NCBI RefSeq assembly: GCF_000010505.1
Contig: NC_010729.1
Coordinates: forward strand, 1 to 64,000
Direction: 5' to 3'
From: Porphyromonas gingivalis ATCC 33277
Lineage (GTDB): Bacteria > Bacteroidota > Bacteroidia > Bacteroidales > Porphyromonadaceae
Length of the DNA: 64,000 nt
Position 1 is the stretch's first letter. Each line of letters opens with the position of its first letter. Position numbers and translations under genes: made by a program. Below the pieces are notes generated by a model, which saw only the letters and a program-made list of their open reading frames with translations, was not told the DNA's origin and did no database searches. This document shows positions 45,482 to 56,268 of this stretch, one piece after another.

Positions 45482-45780
45482 TCTCTTTAACCCAGATTGG
45501 TCATTAGAGATTAACGTATGAATCAAGGCATTACTTATTTTACTTATTACTTTCAAGGAAAAAGAATTATGTCCGAATAAGCATGTATTTCACATCACCC
45601 GATTGGTGAGATGAAATTGGGATGCTGATGTGATTTTTATAAGAAGGTAAGTGGCAGTTATTAAGCAGATTACAAAGAAAAATCTCTAATCACGGCCATT
45701 ATTTTTTTTGAATGCAATCCACTTTATTCCATTAACATAGGCTCTTATAAACTTGAAGGATTATGCCTAATTTAGGCTCA

Positions 45781-46300
45781 CCAATTGTTGGTTGAGACCG
45801 GGTAACACCTCTGCTTGCAACAACTTCCCAGTCTTTCTTCAAGACATGCTCAATAAGCTTGAGGAGAAAAAAGTCGGACTTGTTCGTGCCGATAGTTGCT
45901 TCTGTAACAAACAGGTTATCGAATCCTTACAAAAGCAAAAGATCCATTATATCATCGCTGCACGCTTAACTTCGACAGTTAAAATTTGCCTGCTTCGGTT
46001 GTTTGCAGTAGTTGCCGAGACCGTGCAGAGGCGGAAAATAGGGTTAGGAGCTTAAGAATGATTTTTCCATGGATGGCATTGTACAGAAAGACTGGTGGGC
46101 TACTGAAGCGATGATCAATATGGCCGGGCCTATAATCTGATGAGCCGGTTTCGCTTGGCTGTTATCAATTCTGCGAAGAAGTCCAAGTTCAAAACAATCC
46201 GAATGAAGTTTTTAGCTAACCTGCTTACATCCAAAAACACGCAGGCAAGGAAACTCTGAAGTTGGCTCTGGCTCTGAATATCATAGATCTGCATTTTTAG
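45781..46300 (+). pseudogene. IS1380/IS4-type transposase remnant
   Basis: The first piece (about 45790-45985) reads RPGNTSACNNF, then VGLVRADSCFCNKQVIE and YIIAARLT, the RPGN..RADSGF..YIIAARL pattern of IS1380 transposases. The frame then breaks. A second piece in another frame (about 46127-46258) reads AYNLMSRFRLAVINSAKKSK, then TIRMKFLANLLTSK, followed by a third piece ending TLKLALALNIIDLHF at TAG 46298-46300. The 5' half of the gene is missing. At least two frameshifts and a deletion make it dead. The rest of 45482-46616 has no other gene. Confidence 0.75.
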
Positions 46301-46520
46301 CGCTATGGGTAGTGCTAAAGAGATCACAGGCCCGTGAAAAAATCTAATGACAAACTGGGATAACACAGATATTTCTGCAAAACAAATCAGTTCCCAAAAT
46401 GCGGAAAGCTTCTTGGTCAGTTAGATCATAATAAGACCTTGTAGGTGGACAGCAGAATCTTATAGGATTTTCTTTGAGCATTAAAATGCTGTGAGGCATT
46501 TGGCATATCATCCGTACCTT

Positions 46521-46549
46521 TTTGTCATTGAACATTATAGTTACCTTTG
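46521..46549 (+). promoter_or_regulatory. Promoter of glyA
   Basis: TTTG (46521-46524), 17 bp and TACCTTTG (46542-46549) resemble the Bacteroides consensus. The predicted start near 46556 leaves a 60-base leader. Confidence 0.65.
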
Positions 46550-46616
46550 TGCCGATGTGTAAAAACACAGTATGACGAAGCCTGAACCACAGACATCAAT
46601 ATCTTCAAAATAAGAA

Positions 46617-47897
46617 ATGAAAAAAGACAGCGTAATTTTCGATCTGATCGAAAAAGAACATCAGCGCCAGCTCAAAGGTATCGAGCTGATCGCATCGGAA
46701 AACTTTGTAAGCGAACAAGTTATGCAGGCTATGGGTAGCTGTATGACCAATAAGTATGCCGAAGGTTATCCCGGCAAACGCTATTACGGTGGTTGTGAAG
46801 TGGTAGACCAAAGCGAGCAAATCGCCATCGACCGTATCAAACAACTCTACGGAGCCGAATGGGCCAACGTACAGCCTCACTCCGGAGCACAGGCCAATAT
46901 GGCCGTTCTTCTGGCTTGCCTCGAAGCAGGCGATACGTTCATGGGACTAAACCTCGAACACGGCGGCCACCTATCGCACGGCTCACTCGTCAATAGCTCG
47001 GGTATCCTCTACCGTCCCATCGGCTACAATCTGAGCGAAGAGACGGGAATGGTGGATTACGACCACATGGAGAAAATGGCCATCGAGCACAAACCCAAGC
47101 TGATCATCGGCGGTGGTTCGGCCTATTCTCGTGAGTGGGACTACAAGCGTATGCGTGAGATCGCTGACAAGGTGGGTGCCTTGTTGATGATCGATATGGC
47201 ACACCCTGCCGGTCTGATCGCTGCCGGTCTGCTGGAGAACCCCGTGAAGTATGCTCATATCGTTACTTCTACGACTCACAAGACACTGCGTGGCCCCCGT
47301 GGCGGTATCATCCTTATGGGCAAGGACTTCGACAATCCTTGGGGCAAGAAAACCCCGAAGGGCGAGATCAAGAAGATGAGCGCACTCCTCGACTCTGCCG
47401 TATTCCCTGGTGTACAGGGTGGTCCGCTCGAGCACGTTATAGCTGCTAAGGCTGTAGCTTTCGGAGAAGCACTGGATCCTTCGTTCAAGGAATACCAAAC
47501 GCAGGTGAAAAAGAATGCTGCCGTTTTGGCTCAGGCTTTCATGGACAAAGGCTATAAAGTGATTTCCGGTGGTACGGACAACCACAGTATGCTGATCGAT
47601 CTTCGTCCGAAGTTCCCCGAACTGACAGGTAAAGTGGCAGAGAAAGCCCTCGTGGCAGCGGATATTACCGTCAATAAGAACATGGTACCGTTCGATTCTC
47701 GCTCTGCATTCCAGACATCGGGCTTCCGCGTGGGTACTCCGGCCATCACCACTCGTGGCGTAAAAGAAGATAAGATGGGCTATATCGTGGAGTTGATAGA
47801 CCGTGTGCTCTCCGCACCGGAGGACGAAGCCGTAATAGCATCGGTTCGTACCGAAGTCAACCGGATGATGGCCGATTATCCTCTCTTTGCTTGGTAA
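46617..47897 (+). CDS. glyA: Serine hydroxymethyltransferase
   Basis: This 426-residue PLP enzyme interconverts serine and glycine with transfer of a one-carbon unit to tetrahydrofolate. The PLP lysine is K222 in [14 protein letters not shown]. Other signatures are [29 protein letters not shown] and [14 protein letters not shown] at the front. Length and ends are normal. It is monocistronic, with a promoter upstream and two hairpins downstream. Confidence 0.98.
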   Translation: MKKDSVIFDLIEKEHQRQLKGIELIASENFVSEQVMQAMGSCMTNKYAEGYPGKRYYGGCEVVDQSEQIAIDRIKQLYGAEWANVQPHSGAQANMAVLLACLEAGDTFMGLNLEHGGHLSHGSLVNSSGILYRPIGYNLSEETGMVDYDHMEKMAIEHKPKLIIGGGSAYSREWDYKRMREIADKVGALLMIDMAHPAGLIAAGLLENPVKYAHIVTSTTHKTLRGPRGGIILMGKDFDNPWGKKTPKGEIKKMSALLDSAVFPGVQGGPLEHVIAAKAVAFGEALDPSFKEYQTQVKKNAAVLAQAFMDKGYKVISGGTDNHSMLIDLRPKFPELTGKVAEKALVAADITVNKNMVPFDSRSAFQTSGFRVGTPAITTRGVKEDKMGYIVELIDRVLSAPEDEAVIASVRTEVNRMMADYPLFAW

Positions 47898-47913
47898 GAA
47901 ATCCCAAGAAGTC

Positions 47914-47948
47914 TATCTCCCTATCCTTCTCTTAGGATAGGGGATAGT
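47914..47948 (+). terminator. First hairpin after glyA
   Basis: The stem CCCTATCC/GGATAGGG (47919-47926 and 47935-47942) is extended by CTATC/GATAG with one wobble. T-rich sequence follows weakly. Confidence 0.6.
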
Positions 47949-47966
47949 TCTTTACTGATATTCTAG

Positions 47967-48026
47967 AAAGCACGCAAGTGTGTGTGATGCCGGTGGTGCC
48001 GGCACACCCTCACTTACGTGCTTTTT
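47967..48026 (+). terminator. Strong hairpin between glyA and nahA
   Basis: AAAGCACGCAAGTG (47967-47980) pairs with CACTTACGTGCTTT (48011-48024) with one mismatch. A second GC-rich stem lies inside (GCCGG/CCGGC), and a T run follows. It ends only 28 bp before the nahA ATG. It is therefore either the glyA terminator or a leader element of nahA. Confidence 0.75.
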
Positions 48027-48053
48027 TGTTTGATCACTAATTCATACTTGACA

Positions 48054-50387
48054 ATGAAACGACTGACTTTCGGAGCATGCATTTGCTGCCTCCTATCTCT
48101 TATGGCCTGCTCACAGAAAGCAAAGCAGGTGCAAATCCCCGAATACGACAAGGGTATAAACATCATTCCCTTGCCGATGCAGCTGACCGAATCGGACGAC
48201 AGCTTTGAGGTCGATGATAAGACCACTATCTGCGTATCTGCCGAAGAGCTAAAGCCTATCGCTAAACTTCTTGCCGACAAGCTAAGAGCATCAGCCGACC
48301 TCTCTCTCCAGATAGAGATAGGCGAGGAGCCTTCGGGGAATGCTATTTACATCGGTGTCGATACGGCTCTTCCTCTTAAAGAAGAGGGTTATATGCTCCG
48401 ATCCGATAAGCGTGGTGTCAGTATCATCGGCAAATCTGCCCATGGTGCTTTCTACGGTATGCAGACTTTGCTCCAGCTCCTTCCTGCCGAAGTGGAATCT
48501 TCGAATGAGGTACTGCTCCCCATGACGGTGCCCGGCGTCGAGATCAAGGACGAACCGGCATTCGGCTATCGTGGCTTTATGCTGGATGTATGCCGTCATT
48601 TCCTTTCGGTGGAGGACATCAAGAAGCATATCGACATCATGGCCATGTTCAAGATCAATCGTTTCCATTGGCACCTGACAGAGGATCAGGCATGGCGTAT
48701 CGAAATCAAGAAATACCCACGACTGACCGAAGTGGGGTCTACAAGGACGGAAGGGGACGGTACGCAGTACTCCGGTTTCTACACGCAGGAGCAAGTACGG
48801 GATATTGTACAATACGCATCGGATCGTTTCATTACGGTGATTCCCGAGATCGAAATGCCCGGACATGCCATGGCTGCCCTCGCTGCTTATCCGCAGTTGG
48901 CTTGCTTCCCACGCGAATTCAAGCCACGGATTATCTGGGGAGTGGAGCAGGATGTTTATTGTGCCGGTAAGGACAGCGTCTTCCGTTTTATCTCTGATGT
49001 TATCGACGAGGTAGCACCCCTTTTCCCCGGCACATACTTCCATATCGGAGGGGACGAATGCCCTAAAGATCGATGGAAGGCTTGTTCGCTTTGTCAGAAG
49101 CGTATGCGTGACAATGGGTTGAAAGACGAACACGAGCTGCAGAGTTATTTCATCAAACAAGCTGAAAAGGTCTTACAAAAGCACGGCAAGAGACTGATCG
49201 GTTGGGATGAAATCCTCGAAGGCGGGCTTGCACCTTCTGCCACCGTTATGAGCTGGCGTGGAGAGGATGGTGGCATCGCAGCGGCTAATATGAATCACGA
49301 TGTGATCATGACTCCGGGTAGCGGAGGTCTCTACTTGGATCATTATCAGGGAGATCCGACCGTCGAGCCTGTTGCCATCGGAGGTTATGCTCCATTGGAG
49401 CAAGTGTATGCTTACAATCCTTTGCCGAAAGAATTGCCGGCCGATAAGCATCGCTACGTGCTCGGAGCACAGGCCAATCTGTGGGCAGAATACCTCTATA
49501 CTTCCGAACGATACGACTATCAGGCCTATCCAAGGCTACTGGCTGTGGCAGAGCTTACCTGGACACCGTTGGCCAAGAAAGATTTTGCCGATTTCTGTCG
49601 CCGTTTGGATAATGCCTGCGTTCGTCTGGACATGCACGGTATCAATTACCACATTCCGCTGCCCGAACAACCGGGTGGCTCTTCCGACTTTATAGCCTTT
49701 ACGGACAAGGCTAAGCTGACCTTCACGACATCGCGTCCGATGAAAATGGTCTATACGCTGGACGAAACCGAACCGACCCTCACATCGACTCCTTACACGG
49801 TCCCTCTTGAATTTGCACAAACGGGCCTTCTGAAGATTCGTACCGTCACGGCCGGTGGGAAGATGAGTCCCGTACGTAGCATTCGTGTGGAGAAACAACC
49901 CTTCAATATGTCAATGGAAGTACCGGCACCGAAACCCGGACTGACCATTCGTACGGCTTACGGTGACTTATATGATGTGCCTGATCTGCAGCAGGTAGCC
50001 TCATGGGAAGTAGGGACCGTTAGCTCTTTGGAGGAAATCATGCACGGGAAAGAGAAGATAACTTCTCCTGAAGTGCTGGAGCGCAGAGTTGTAGAGGCTA
50101 CCGGTTATGTGCTTATTCCGGAGGATGGGGTATATGAGTTCTCTACGGAAAACAACGAGTTTTGGATTGATAATGTGAAGCTGATCGACAATGTGGGCGA
50201 AGTAAAGAAATTCTCCCGTCGCAATAGCAGTCGTGCCCTTCAGAAAGGTTACCATCCGATCAAGACGATATGGGTCGGAGCCATACAAGGTGGCTGGCCT
50301 ACTTATTGGAACTACAGCAGGGTAATGATACGGCTCAAGGGAGAAGAAAAGTTCAAGCCGATCTCGTCCGATATGCTCTTTCAATAA
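48054..50387 (+). CDS. nahA: Beta-N-acetylhexosaminidase NahA, lipoprotein
   Basis: This 777-residue GH20 enzyme cleaves terminal GlcNAc/GalNAc from host glycans. A lipoprotein signal ends at LSLMACSQ (Cys18), so it is membrane-anchored. A GH20b domain (about 35-155) is followed by the TIM barrel with the catalytic pair D334-E335 in HIGGDECPKDRW. W-rich GWDEILEGG and AQANLWAEYLYT form the sugar site. C-terminal beta domains include a PA14/CBM-like segment. I chose ATG 48054 (MKRLTFGACICC) over an upstream GTG at 48018 that lies inside the hairpin. Its substrate-assisted mechanism is known for the family. Confidence 0.95.
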   Translation: MKRLTFGACICCLLSLMACSQKAKQVQIPEYDKGINIIPLPMQLTESDDSFEVDDKTTICVSAEELKPIAKLLADKLRASADLSLQIEIGEEPSGNAIYIGVDTALPLKEEGYMLRSDKRGVSIIGKSAHGAFYGMQTLLQLLPAEVESSNEVLLPMTVPGVEIKDEPAFGYRGFMLDVCRHFLSVEDIKKHIDIMAMFKINRFHWHLTEDQAWRIEIKKYPRLTEVGSTRTEGDGTQYSGFYTQEQVRDIVQYASDRFITVIPEIEMPGHAMAALAAYPQLACFPREFKPRIIWGVEQDVYCAGKDSVFRFISDVIDEVAPLFPGTYFHIGGDECPKDRWKACSLCQKRMRDNGLKDEHELQSYFIKQAEKVLQKHGKRLIGWDEILEGGLAPSATVMSWRGEDGGIAAANMNHDVIMTPGSGGLYLDHYQGDPTVEPVAIGGYAPLEQVYAYNPLPKELPADKHRYVLGAQANLWAEYLYTSERYDYQAYPRLLAVAELTWTPLAKKDFADFCRRLDNACVRLDMHGINYHIPLPEQPGGSSDFIAFTDKAKLTFTTSRPMKMVYTLDETEPTLTSTPYTVPLEFAQTGLLKIRTVTAGGKMSPVRSIRVEKQPFNMSMEVPAPKPGLTIRTAYGDLYDVPDLQQVASWEVGTVSSLEEIMHGKEKITSPEVLERRVVEATGYVLIPEDGVYEFSTENNEFWIDNVKLIDNVGEVKKFSRRNSSRALQKGYHPIKTIWVGAIQGGWPTYWNYSRVMIRLKGEEKFKPISSDMLFQ

Positions 50388-50800
50388 AGTCTCATCTCTT
50401 TATGGTTAAAGACGGCAACCTTTCCGCAGAAAAAAACGCAAGGCCTAAATTAACCCCAACTACCAGAAGAGGGTGTGTCAAAATTCAGTTTCGAGCAGGG
50501 GGCCGGGATCATCGTTTGTATAGAAAAACCGCTATCAAATCAATAGTGTCCTAAATGTTTGCTTAGAGGGGGGGGTGAGTTTTTAGTATGAGAGCTGAGT
50601 CGCTTCAATACAAGACTTTTGGGATTTGAGGGGGATCCCCCTGCCTACTGAAAGAGCTGATTTTGTTCTTCCGGCGGAGGCGAAAAGGGTTCATTGATCC
50701 ATTGGCCTTTTCTTACGTCGAGCTGACGTGAGGTTATCAATCGCATAGAAACTCGAACCGAAAATCGCCCAAATCTGAAACCAAAATCCCCCAAAAATGG

Positions 50801-50880
50801 TGCGAGAATCTTTTCGTTCTCAGGCGAGATTTTTTCAACTCCCGAACCAAAATAAAAATTTTCTCAGACCACGTTTTCAG
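50801..50880. repeat. Dispersed palindromic element, copy 3
   Basis: ATGGTGCGAGAATCTTTTCG is paired with an imperfect complement in AAAATTTTCTCAGACCACG, and the centre CTCCCGAACC matches copy 1. The left flank CTCGAACCGAAAATCG (about 50751-50766) is the inverse of the right end of copy 1, so the element may span about 50750-50930. The rest of 50388-51050 contains a half-hairpin GGGTGTGTCAAAATTCAGTTT and G-runs but no gene I can support. Confidence 0.6.
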
Positions 50881-51050
50881 AACTGAAATACACCGGATTT
50901 TTCAGTACACGTCAATCATTCGGAAGCGAAAAAAGGCAGTCTGAGCGAAAGAATGCGCCAGATTGTCAGTTCCGGACCCTGTGGCACCGGATTTGTCGTT
51001 CCTTTCGACGGAATAGAAACAAACAAAACATTAACAGATAATAATACACT

Positions 51051-53105
51051 ATGAGTAAGAAAGGAACAATCGGGGTAACGAGCGACAATATATTCCCCGT
51101 CATCAAAAAATTCCTGTACAGCGACCATAAGATATTCCTGCGTGAGATCGTCTCCAATGCCGTGGATGCTACGCAGAAGCTGAAAACGCTTACATCCGTC
51201 GGCGAATTCAAAGGCGAGACGGGTGACCTCCGCGTAACGGTCAGCGTGGATGAAGTGGCACGCACGATCACGGTCAGCGACCGCGGCGTGGGGATGACCG
51301 AAGAGGAGGTGGAGAAGTACATCAATCAGATTGCTTTCTCCAGTGCGGAAGAGTTTCTCGAAAAGTACAAAGACGACAAGGCTGCCATTATCGGCCACTT
51401 CGGACTCGGATTTTACTCGGCTTTCATGGTGTCCGAGCGAGTGGACGTGATCACGCGCTCTTTCCGAGAAGATGCTACGGCGGTGAAATGGAGCTGCGAC
51501 GGATCGCCCGAATACACGCTCGAACCTGCGGACAAGGCTGACCGTGGCACCGATATCGTGATGCACATCGATGAAGAGAATAGCGAGTTTCTCAAAAAAG
51601 AAAAGATAGAGGGTCTCCTTGGAAAATACTGTAAGTTCCTCACTGTGCCGATCATTTTCGGCAAGAAGCAGGAATGGAAAGACGGCAAGATGCAAGATAC
51701 GGACGAGGACAATCAGATCAACGACACACATCCTGCCTGGACCAAAAAGCCTGCTGACCTCAAGGACGAAGACTATAAGGAATTTTACCGTTCGCTCTAT
51801 CCCATGTCCGAAGAGCCTCTCTTCTGGATCCACCTCAATGTGGACTATCCGTTCAATCTGACAGGTATCCTCTATTTCCCGAAGATCAAAAACAACTTGG
51901 ATCTGCAGCGCAACAAGATTCAGCTCTACTGCAATCAGGTTTACGTCACCGATGAAGTACAGGGTATCGTGCCGGACTTCCTCACCCTCCTGCACGGGGT
52001 CATCGATTCGCCGGATATTCCCCTCAACGTATCGCGCTCCTATCTGCAGAGCGATGCCAATGTGAAGAAGATCTCGTCTCATATCACCAAGAAGGTGGCA
52101 GACCGTCTGGAAGAAATTTTCAAAAACGACCGCCCCACATTCGAGGAGAAATGGGATAGTCTGAAGCTCTTCGTCGAATACGGTATGCTGACGGATGAGA
52201 AGTTCTATGAGCGTGCAGCCAAGTTCTTCCTTTTCACCGATATGGACGGACACAAGTACACGTTCGACGAATACCGAACGCTCGTCGAAGGTGTACAGAC
52301 GGATAAGGACGGACAGGTGGTGTATCTCTATGCTACGGACAAGCACGGACAGTACAGCCACGTGAAACGTGCATCCGACAAAGGCTACAGCGTGATGCTG
52401 TTGGACGGTCAGTTGGATCCGCATATCGTGAGCCTGCTGGAGCAAAAGTTGGAGAAGACACACTTTGTCCGTGTCGATAGCGATACGATCAACAATCTGA
52501 TCCGCAAGGAGGAAAGAGCCGAAGTGAAGCTGTCCGATACGGAGCGCGCCACTCTCGTGAAGCTGTTCGAAGCACGCCTGCCACGGGACGAGAAGAAGCA
52601 CTTCAATGTAGCTTTCGAATCGCTCGGAGCCGAAGGTGAAGCCATCCTTATCACACAAGCCGAATTCATGCGCCGTATGCGCGATATGGCACAGCTGCAG
52701 CCGGGAATGAGCTTCTACGGCGAACTCCCCGATTCGTACAATCTGGTACTTAATACCGATCATCCGCTCATCGACAAGGTACTCTCCGGTGAGAAAGAAT
52801 CGGTAGAGCCTTCGCTCACAGAGCTTAGAGCGAAAATCGCCGAGCTGAAAACGGAAGAGGCCAAGCTGCTCGATGAGGAAAAAGGGAAGAAACCGGAGGA
52901 AATCCCTGTTGCCACGAAGGAAGCCAAGGAGAACAACGCCGTCGAACAGGCCAAAACCGAAGGCAGTATCAACGATCAACTGACCAAATATGCTCAGGAC
53001 AACGAGCTGATAGGTCAGCTCATCGACTTGGCTCTGCTCGGAAGCGGATTGCTGACGGGAGAGGCTTTGGCCGAATTCATTCGTCGCAGCCAGCGTCTTC
53101 TCTGA
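51051..53105 (+). CDS. htpG: Hsp90 chaperone HtpG
   Basis: This 684-residue bacterial Hsp90 has the N-terminal GHKL ATPase domain with LREIVSNAVDATQKL, then VSDRGVGMTEEEVEKYI and GHFGLGFYSAFMVS. A middle domain follows with YLQSDANVKKISSHI, and a C-terminal dimerisation region. A charged, coiled insertion near 585-630 (rich in Glu/Lys) is longer than in E. coli. Stress control is likely. I see no CIRCE-like element or clear TAnnTTTG box upstream, where repeat copy 3 lies instead. Two strong hairpins follow. Confidence 0.97.
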   Translation: MSKKGTIGVTSDNIFPVIKKFLYSDHKIFLREIVSNAVDATQKLKTLTSVGEFKGETGDLRVTVSVDEVARTITVSDRGVGMTEEEVEKYINQIAFSSAEEFLEKYKDDKAAIIGHFGLGFYSAFMVSERVDVITRSFREDATAVKWSCDGSPEYTLEPADKADRGTDIVMHIDEENSEFLKKEKIEGLLGKYCKFLTVPIIFGKKQEWKDGKMQDTDEDNQINDTHPAWTKKPADLKDEDYKEFYRSLYPMSEEPLFWIHLNVDYPFNLTGILYFPKIKNNLDLQRNKIQLYCNQVYVTDEVQGIVPDFLTLLHGVIDSPDIPLNVSRSYLQSDANVKKISSHITKKVADRLEEIFKNDRPTFEEKWDSLKLFVEYGMLTDEKFYERAAKFFLFTDMDGHKYTFDEYRTLVEGVQTDKDGQVVYLYATDKHGQYSHVKRASDKGYSVMLLDGQLDPHIVSLLEQKLEKTHFVRVDSDTINNLIRKEERAEVKLSDTERATLVKLFEARLPRDEKKHFNVAFESLGAEGEAILITQAEFMRRMRDMAQLQPGMSFYGELPDSYNLVLNTDHPLIDKVLSGEKESVEPSLTELRAKIAELKTEEAKLLDEEKGKKPEEIPVATKEAKENNAVEQAKTEGSINDQLTKYAQDNELIGQLIDLALLGSGLLTGEALAEFIRRSQRLL

Positions 53106-53143
53106 GAAGTGAATAGTGAGTTGTGCTGAAAACCCAATTCTTC

Positions 53144-53178
53144 CACTCTCCTTGCCAATAGACATGGCAAGGAGAGTG
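53144..53178 (+). terminator. First terminator after htpG
   Basis: A perfect 14-bp stem CACTCTCCTTGCCA/TGGCAAGGAGAGTG occupies 53144-53157 and 53165-53178. Confidence 0.85.
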
Positions 53179-53194
53179 AGGGTATAATACAAGG

Positions 53195-53224
53195 AACCCC
53201 CGAAAGCCACGGCTTTCGGGGGTT
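53195..53224. terminator. Bidirectional terminator between htpG and cdsA
   Basis: A 14-bp perfect stem AACCCCCGAAAGCC/GGCTTTCGGGGGTT (53195-53208 and 53211-53224) is followed by TGCTTTTA on the plus strand and TTCCTTG on the minus strand. Confidence 0.85.
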
Positions 53225-53287
53225 TGCTTTTATCAGAGCTTCCGCCGGTCTCTTTTCCTCGTCGGAACGGGTGGCCGGGAAAAATGC

Positions 53288-54142
53288 TTACAATCCGAAG
53301 ATCAGAATGAAAAGATAGACGGCCGGGAATACGAAGAGAGCACTGTCCAGCCGGTCCAGTATACCTCCATGTCCGGGAATGATATGGCCGGAATCCTTCA
53401 CTCCTGCATTGCGTTTGAGATTGGACTCATACAGATCGCCCCAAGTGGCCATGGCCGTTACCAGTAGAGCAAAGAAGACCAGCTCCATCGGATGCTTGGC
53501 CGAACCGGAATAGTGGCCTGCCAGTAATGCACCTGCCACAGTAAACAGCAACCCTCCTATAAAGCCCTCCCATGTTTTCTTGGGTGATATGACCTTGAAG
53601 AGTGTATGCTTGCCAAAGAGGGAACCTGCGATAAAAGCTCCTGTATCATTCAGCCATATCAGGACAAAAACGAAGAGGAAGTAGTGAGGCGTGAAGTCTG
53701 CCACTTCTCCTACTGCCAACTCCCTGCCGATACTTTCGGGCACGAGCAGAAGACTACCCAAACCAAGCGTTGCCGCTATATACAGATGCCCCATGAAAGT
53801 GCGGCTATTGTCCGATCCGGCCTTATGGCGATCCGAATATAGACTGCGCACCATAGTGTAGAGGACATAGAAGATATACGGGATAAATATCGTGACATCC
53901 ATTCGGTCACTGCCGTATAGGAAGATGGCCGCAAAGAGGAAGGCACCGAAAAGTCCGTCCATGAATGCCCGAAGGGGACGTGTGCGATTCAGATTGACCA
54001 GCGAGGCGAATTCCCGCAGTCCCAACACGATGAAAACGGCAAAAACCGCTAAGAACAAAGCCGGTTCCCTTAGTACGACGGGAAGGATGATCAGGGCCAT
54101 ATAGACCAGACCACTGAGGCTGCGAATCAAAACTGCTTTCAT
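53288..54142 (-). CDS. cdsA: Phosphatidate cytidylyltransferase
   Basis: This 284-residue integral membrane enzyme makes CDP-diacylglycerol from phosphatidic acid and CTP. It has about eight membrane helices. The family signature near the C-terminus reads MATWGDLYESNLKRNAGVKDSG, then IPGHGGILDRLDSALF, with its conserved Asp, Lys and Gly residues. The mid-protein LNDTGAFIAGSLFGKH is also typical. It lies 28 bp downstream of ftsH and is probably co-transcribed. Confidence 0.96.
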   Translation of the reverse strand: MKAVLIRSLSGLVYMALIILPVVLREPALFLAVFAVFIVLGLREFASLVNLNRTRPLRAFMDGLFGAFLFAAIFLYGSDRMDVTIFIPYIFYVLYTMVRSLYSDRHKAGSDNSRTFMGHLYIAATLGLGSLLLVPESIGRELAVGEVADFTPHYFLFVFVLIWLNDTGAFIAGSLFGKHTLFKVISPKKTWEGFIGGLLFTVAGALLAGHYSGSAKHPMELVFFALLVTAMATWGDLYESNLKRNAGVKDSGHIIPGHGGILDRLDSALFVFPAVYLFILIFGL

Positions 54143-54170
54143 AACGTAAGCTCGATAGTCTCTTTATATT

Positions 54171-56192
54171 TTATTCGGGATGTTCTTCCGTCTTCTCTTC
54201 TCCCTCAACGGGAATGGGTGCTTCGGCATCCGCTGTTGTCTCTTCTGTGGCGGTAGCCGGTGCATTCAGCCCAAGCAATTCTTCTGTACGCGAGGCCCAG
54301 GGGCGTTTGCCGAATATACGCTCTACGTCATCAGCCAGAATCACTTCGCGCTTGAGCAACAGATCTGCCAGTTCGTGGTGCCCGGCTTCATGCTCGCGCA
54401 AAATGCTTTTGGCGCGCTCGTATTGTTCGGATATTATTCTGTTTACTTCGGCATCGATAACCTCGGCGGTAGTATCACTGTACGGCTTTGTCAGATTCCA
54501 GCCGTCGTTTTGCATTTCGTAGTAGTTGATGTTGGGCAGCTTGTCGCTCATGCCGTAATAGGTAACCATGGCGTAAGCCAACTTCGTAACGCGCTCCAAG
54601 TCATTGGCTGCACCGGTCGATACACGTCCGAGGAAGAGATCTTCGGCGGCACGTCCACCCAAAAGGGCGCAAAGCTGATCCTGCAGAGCCTCCGTTGTCG
54701 TGATCTGACGCTCTTCCGGCAGATACCAGGCGGCACCGAGTGCCTTGCCTCGTGGTACGATAGTGACTTTGACGAGAGGATTGGCATAGCGTAGCATCCA
54801 ACTGATAGTAGCGTGTCCGGCTTCGTGGATGGCGATGCTGCGACGCTCCTCCTCTGTGGTGATTTTGTTCTTTTTCTCCAATCCGCCTACGATCCGATCC
54901 ACGGCATTCATGAAGTCTTCCTTGTCTACGAAGTTTTTATTGCTTCGCGCGGCGATCAACGCCGCTTCGTTGCAAACGTTGGCAATGTCTGCTCCGGAGA
55001 AGCCGGGTGTTTGGCGCGACAGGAATTCCACATCTACGCTTTTGTCGGTCTTCAACGGCTTGAGGTGTACAAGGAAGATCTCTTTGCGGTCATTCAGGTC
55101 GGGAAGATCTACATAGATCTGGCGGTCGAAACGTCCGGCACGCAGCAGGGCACTATCCAGCACATCGGCACGGTTGGTAGCAGCCAGAATGATCACACCG
55201 CTATTGGAGCCGAAGCCATCCATTTCGGTAAGCAACTGGTTGAGTGTATTCTCACGCTCATCATTGCCGGAGAAATTGTTGCCCTTGCCGCGAGCACGCC
55301 CTACGGCGTCGATCTCGTCGATGAAGATGATACACGGGGCTTTTTCCTTGGCTTGTCTGAAAAGGTCGCGAACACGAGAGGCTCCTACGCCGACAAACAT
55401 CTCTACGAAGTCCGAACCGGACAAAGAGAAGAAAGGAACGTGCGCCTCTCCGGCTACTGCCTTGGCCAGAAGAGTCTTACCCGTTCCCGGAGGTCCTACG
55501 AGCAAAGCTCCTTTAGGGATCTTTCCTCCCAGTTCGGTGTATTTGGATGGATTCTTGAGGAAGTGAACGATCTCTTCCACTTCCTGTTTGGCTTCATGCA
55601 GACCTGCTACATCGCTGAATGTAACGTGGATATTGGTCTTGTCATAGAGCTTGGCTTTGGATTTGCCTACGTTGAAGACGCCGCCTCCACCGCCACTTCC
55701 TCCTCCACCGCCGCTCATTCGGCGCATCATCCAAAACCAGAAAACGAGCAAAAGGATGAGTGGGCCCCATGCGATGAGGATAGAGGTGAAGCTGAACTTG
55801 CTGTCTTCATACTTCACCTTAGCCGTAATTTGGTTTTGGTCGTAGAAGTCGGAGAATTTGTCTACCGACGGAATTTGCGTGTTGATATAGTAGTCTGAGA
55901 TATTTCCTCTGTCCTGAAAGGACGGGATGTCGCCTTTCTTGAATACCGAATCGACCTTGGCCGGATCGACCCTCGCCTTGAGAGTGTTCTCTTTCCGATT
56001 GACTACGATGTCCGTAAAGGCTTGCTTTTTGGCGATATTCTGAAACTCATTCCAGCTGAGTTCTTTCTGGGATGTAATATCCCGATCGACAAAGAAGAGG
56101 GTGGCCAATATCAGAAATACAGGGGCATAGAGCCATATCGGGTTGAAACGCATCGGTTTGCCGGGTTTCTTGTTATTCCCATTGTTCGCCAT
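54171..56192 (-). CDS. ftsH: ATP-dependent zinc metalloprotease FtsH
   Basis: This 673-residue membrane protease degrades misassembled membrane and regulatory proteins. Two membrane helices (about 17-35 and 135-155) flank a periplasmic domain, and a Gly-rich stretch follows at about 162-172. The AAA domain has Walker A GPPGTGKT and the second region of homology [20 protein letters not shown]. The zinc site is HEAGH. The C-terminal tail (about 640-673) is rich in Glu/Thr/Ala. It is the first gene of the ftsH-cdsA operon. Confidence 0.97.
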   Translation of the reverse strand: MANNGNNKKPGKPMRFNPIWLYAPVFLILATLFFVDRDITSQKELSWNEFQNIAKKQAFTDIVVNRKENTLKARVDPAKVDSVFKKGDIPSFQDRGNISDYYINTQIPSVDKFSDFYDQNQITAKVKYEDSKFSFTSILIAWGPLILLLVFWFWMMRRMSGGGGGSGGGGGVFNVGKSKAKLYDKTNIHVTFSDVAGLHEAKQEVEEIVHFLKNPSKYTELGGKIPKGALLVGPPGTGKTLLAKAVAGEAHVPFFSLSGSDFVEMFVGVGASRVRDLFRQAKEKAPCIIFIDEIDAVGRARGKGNNFSGNDERENTLNQLLTEMDGFGSNSGVIILAATNRADVLDSALLRAGRFDRQIYVDLPDLNDRKEIFLVHLKPLKTDKSVDVEFLSRQTPGFSGADIANVCNEAALIAARSNKNFVDKEDFMNAVDRIVGGLEKKNKITTEEERRSIAIHEAGHATISWMLRYANPLVKVTIVPRGKALGAAWYLPEERQITTTEALQDQLCALLGGRAAEDLFLGRVSTGAANDLERVTKLAYAMVTYYGMSDKLPNINYYEMQNDGWNLTKPYSDTTAEVIDAEVNRIISEQYERAKSILREHEAGHHELADLLLKREVILADDVERIFGKRPWASRTEELLGLNAPATATEETTADAEAPIPVEGEEKTEEHPE

Positions 56193-56268
56193 ATTGTTTG
56201 CGCAGTTTTTTTTCTACTTAAGAAAAATGCAGGAGTATTTGTTCGATACTCGCTGAAATCCTGAACTA

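Noticed and set aside
50270-50554. 94-codon frame overlapping the end of nahA
   Set aside because: It overlaps the conserved nahA C-terminus and continues into non-coding sequence.
50916-53210. 764-codon frame opposite htpG
   Set aside because: It is antisense to an Hsp90 gene; codon pattern follows the sense gene only.
54813-55898. 361-codon frame opposite ftsH
   Set aside because: It is a shadow of the FtsH AAA domain with no motif of its own.
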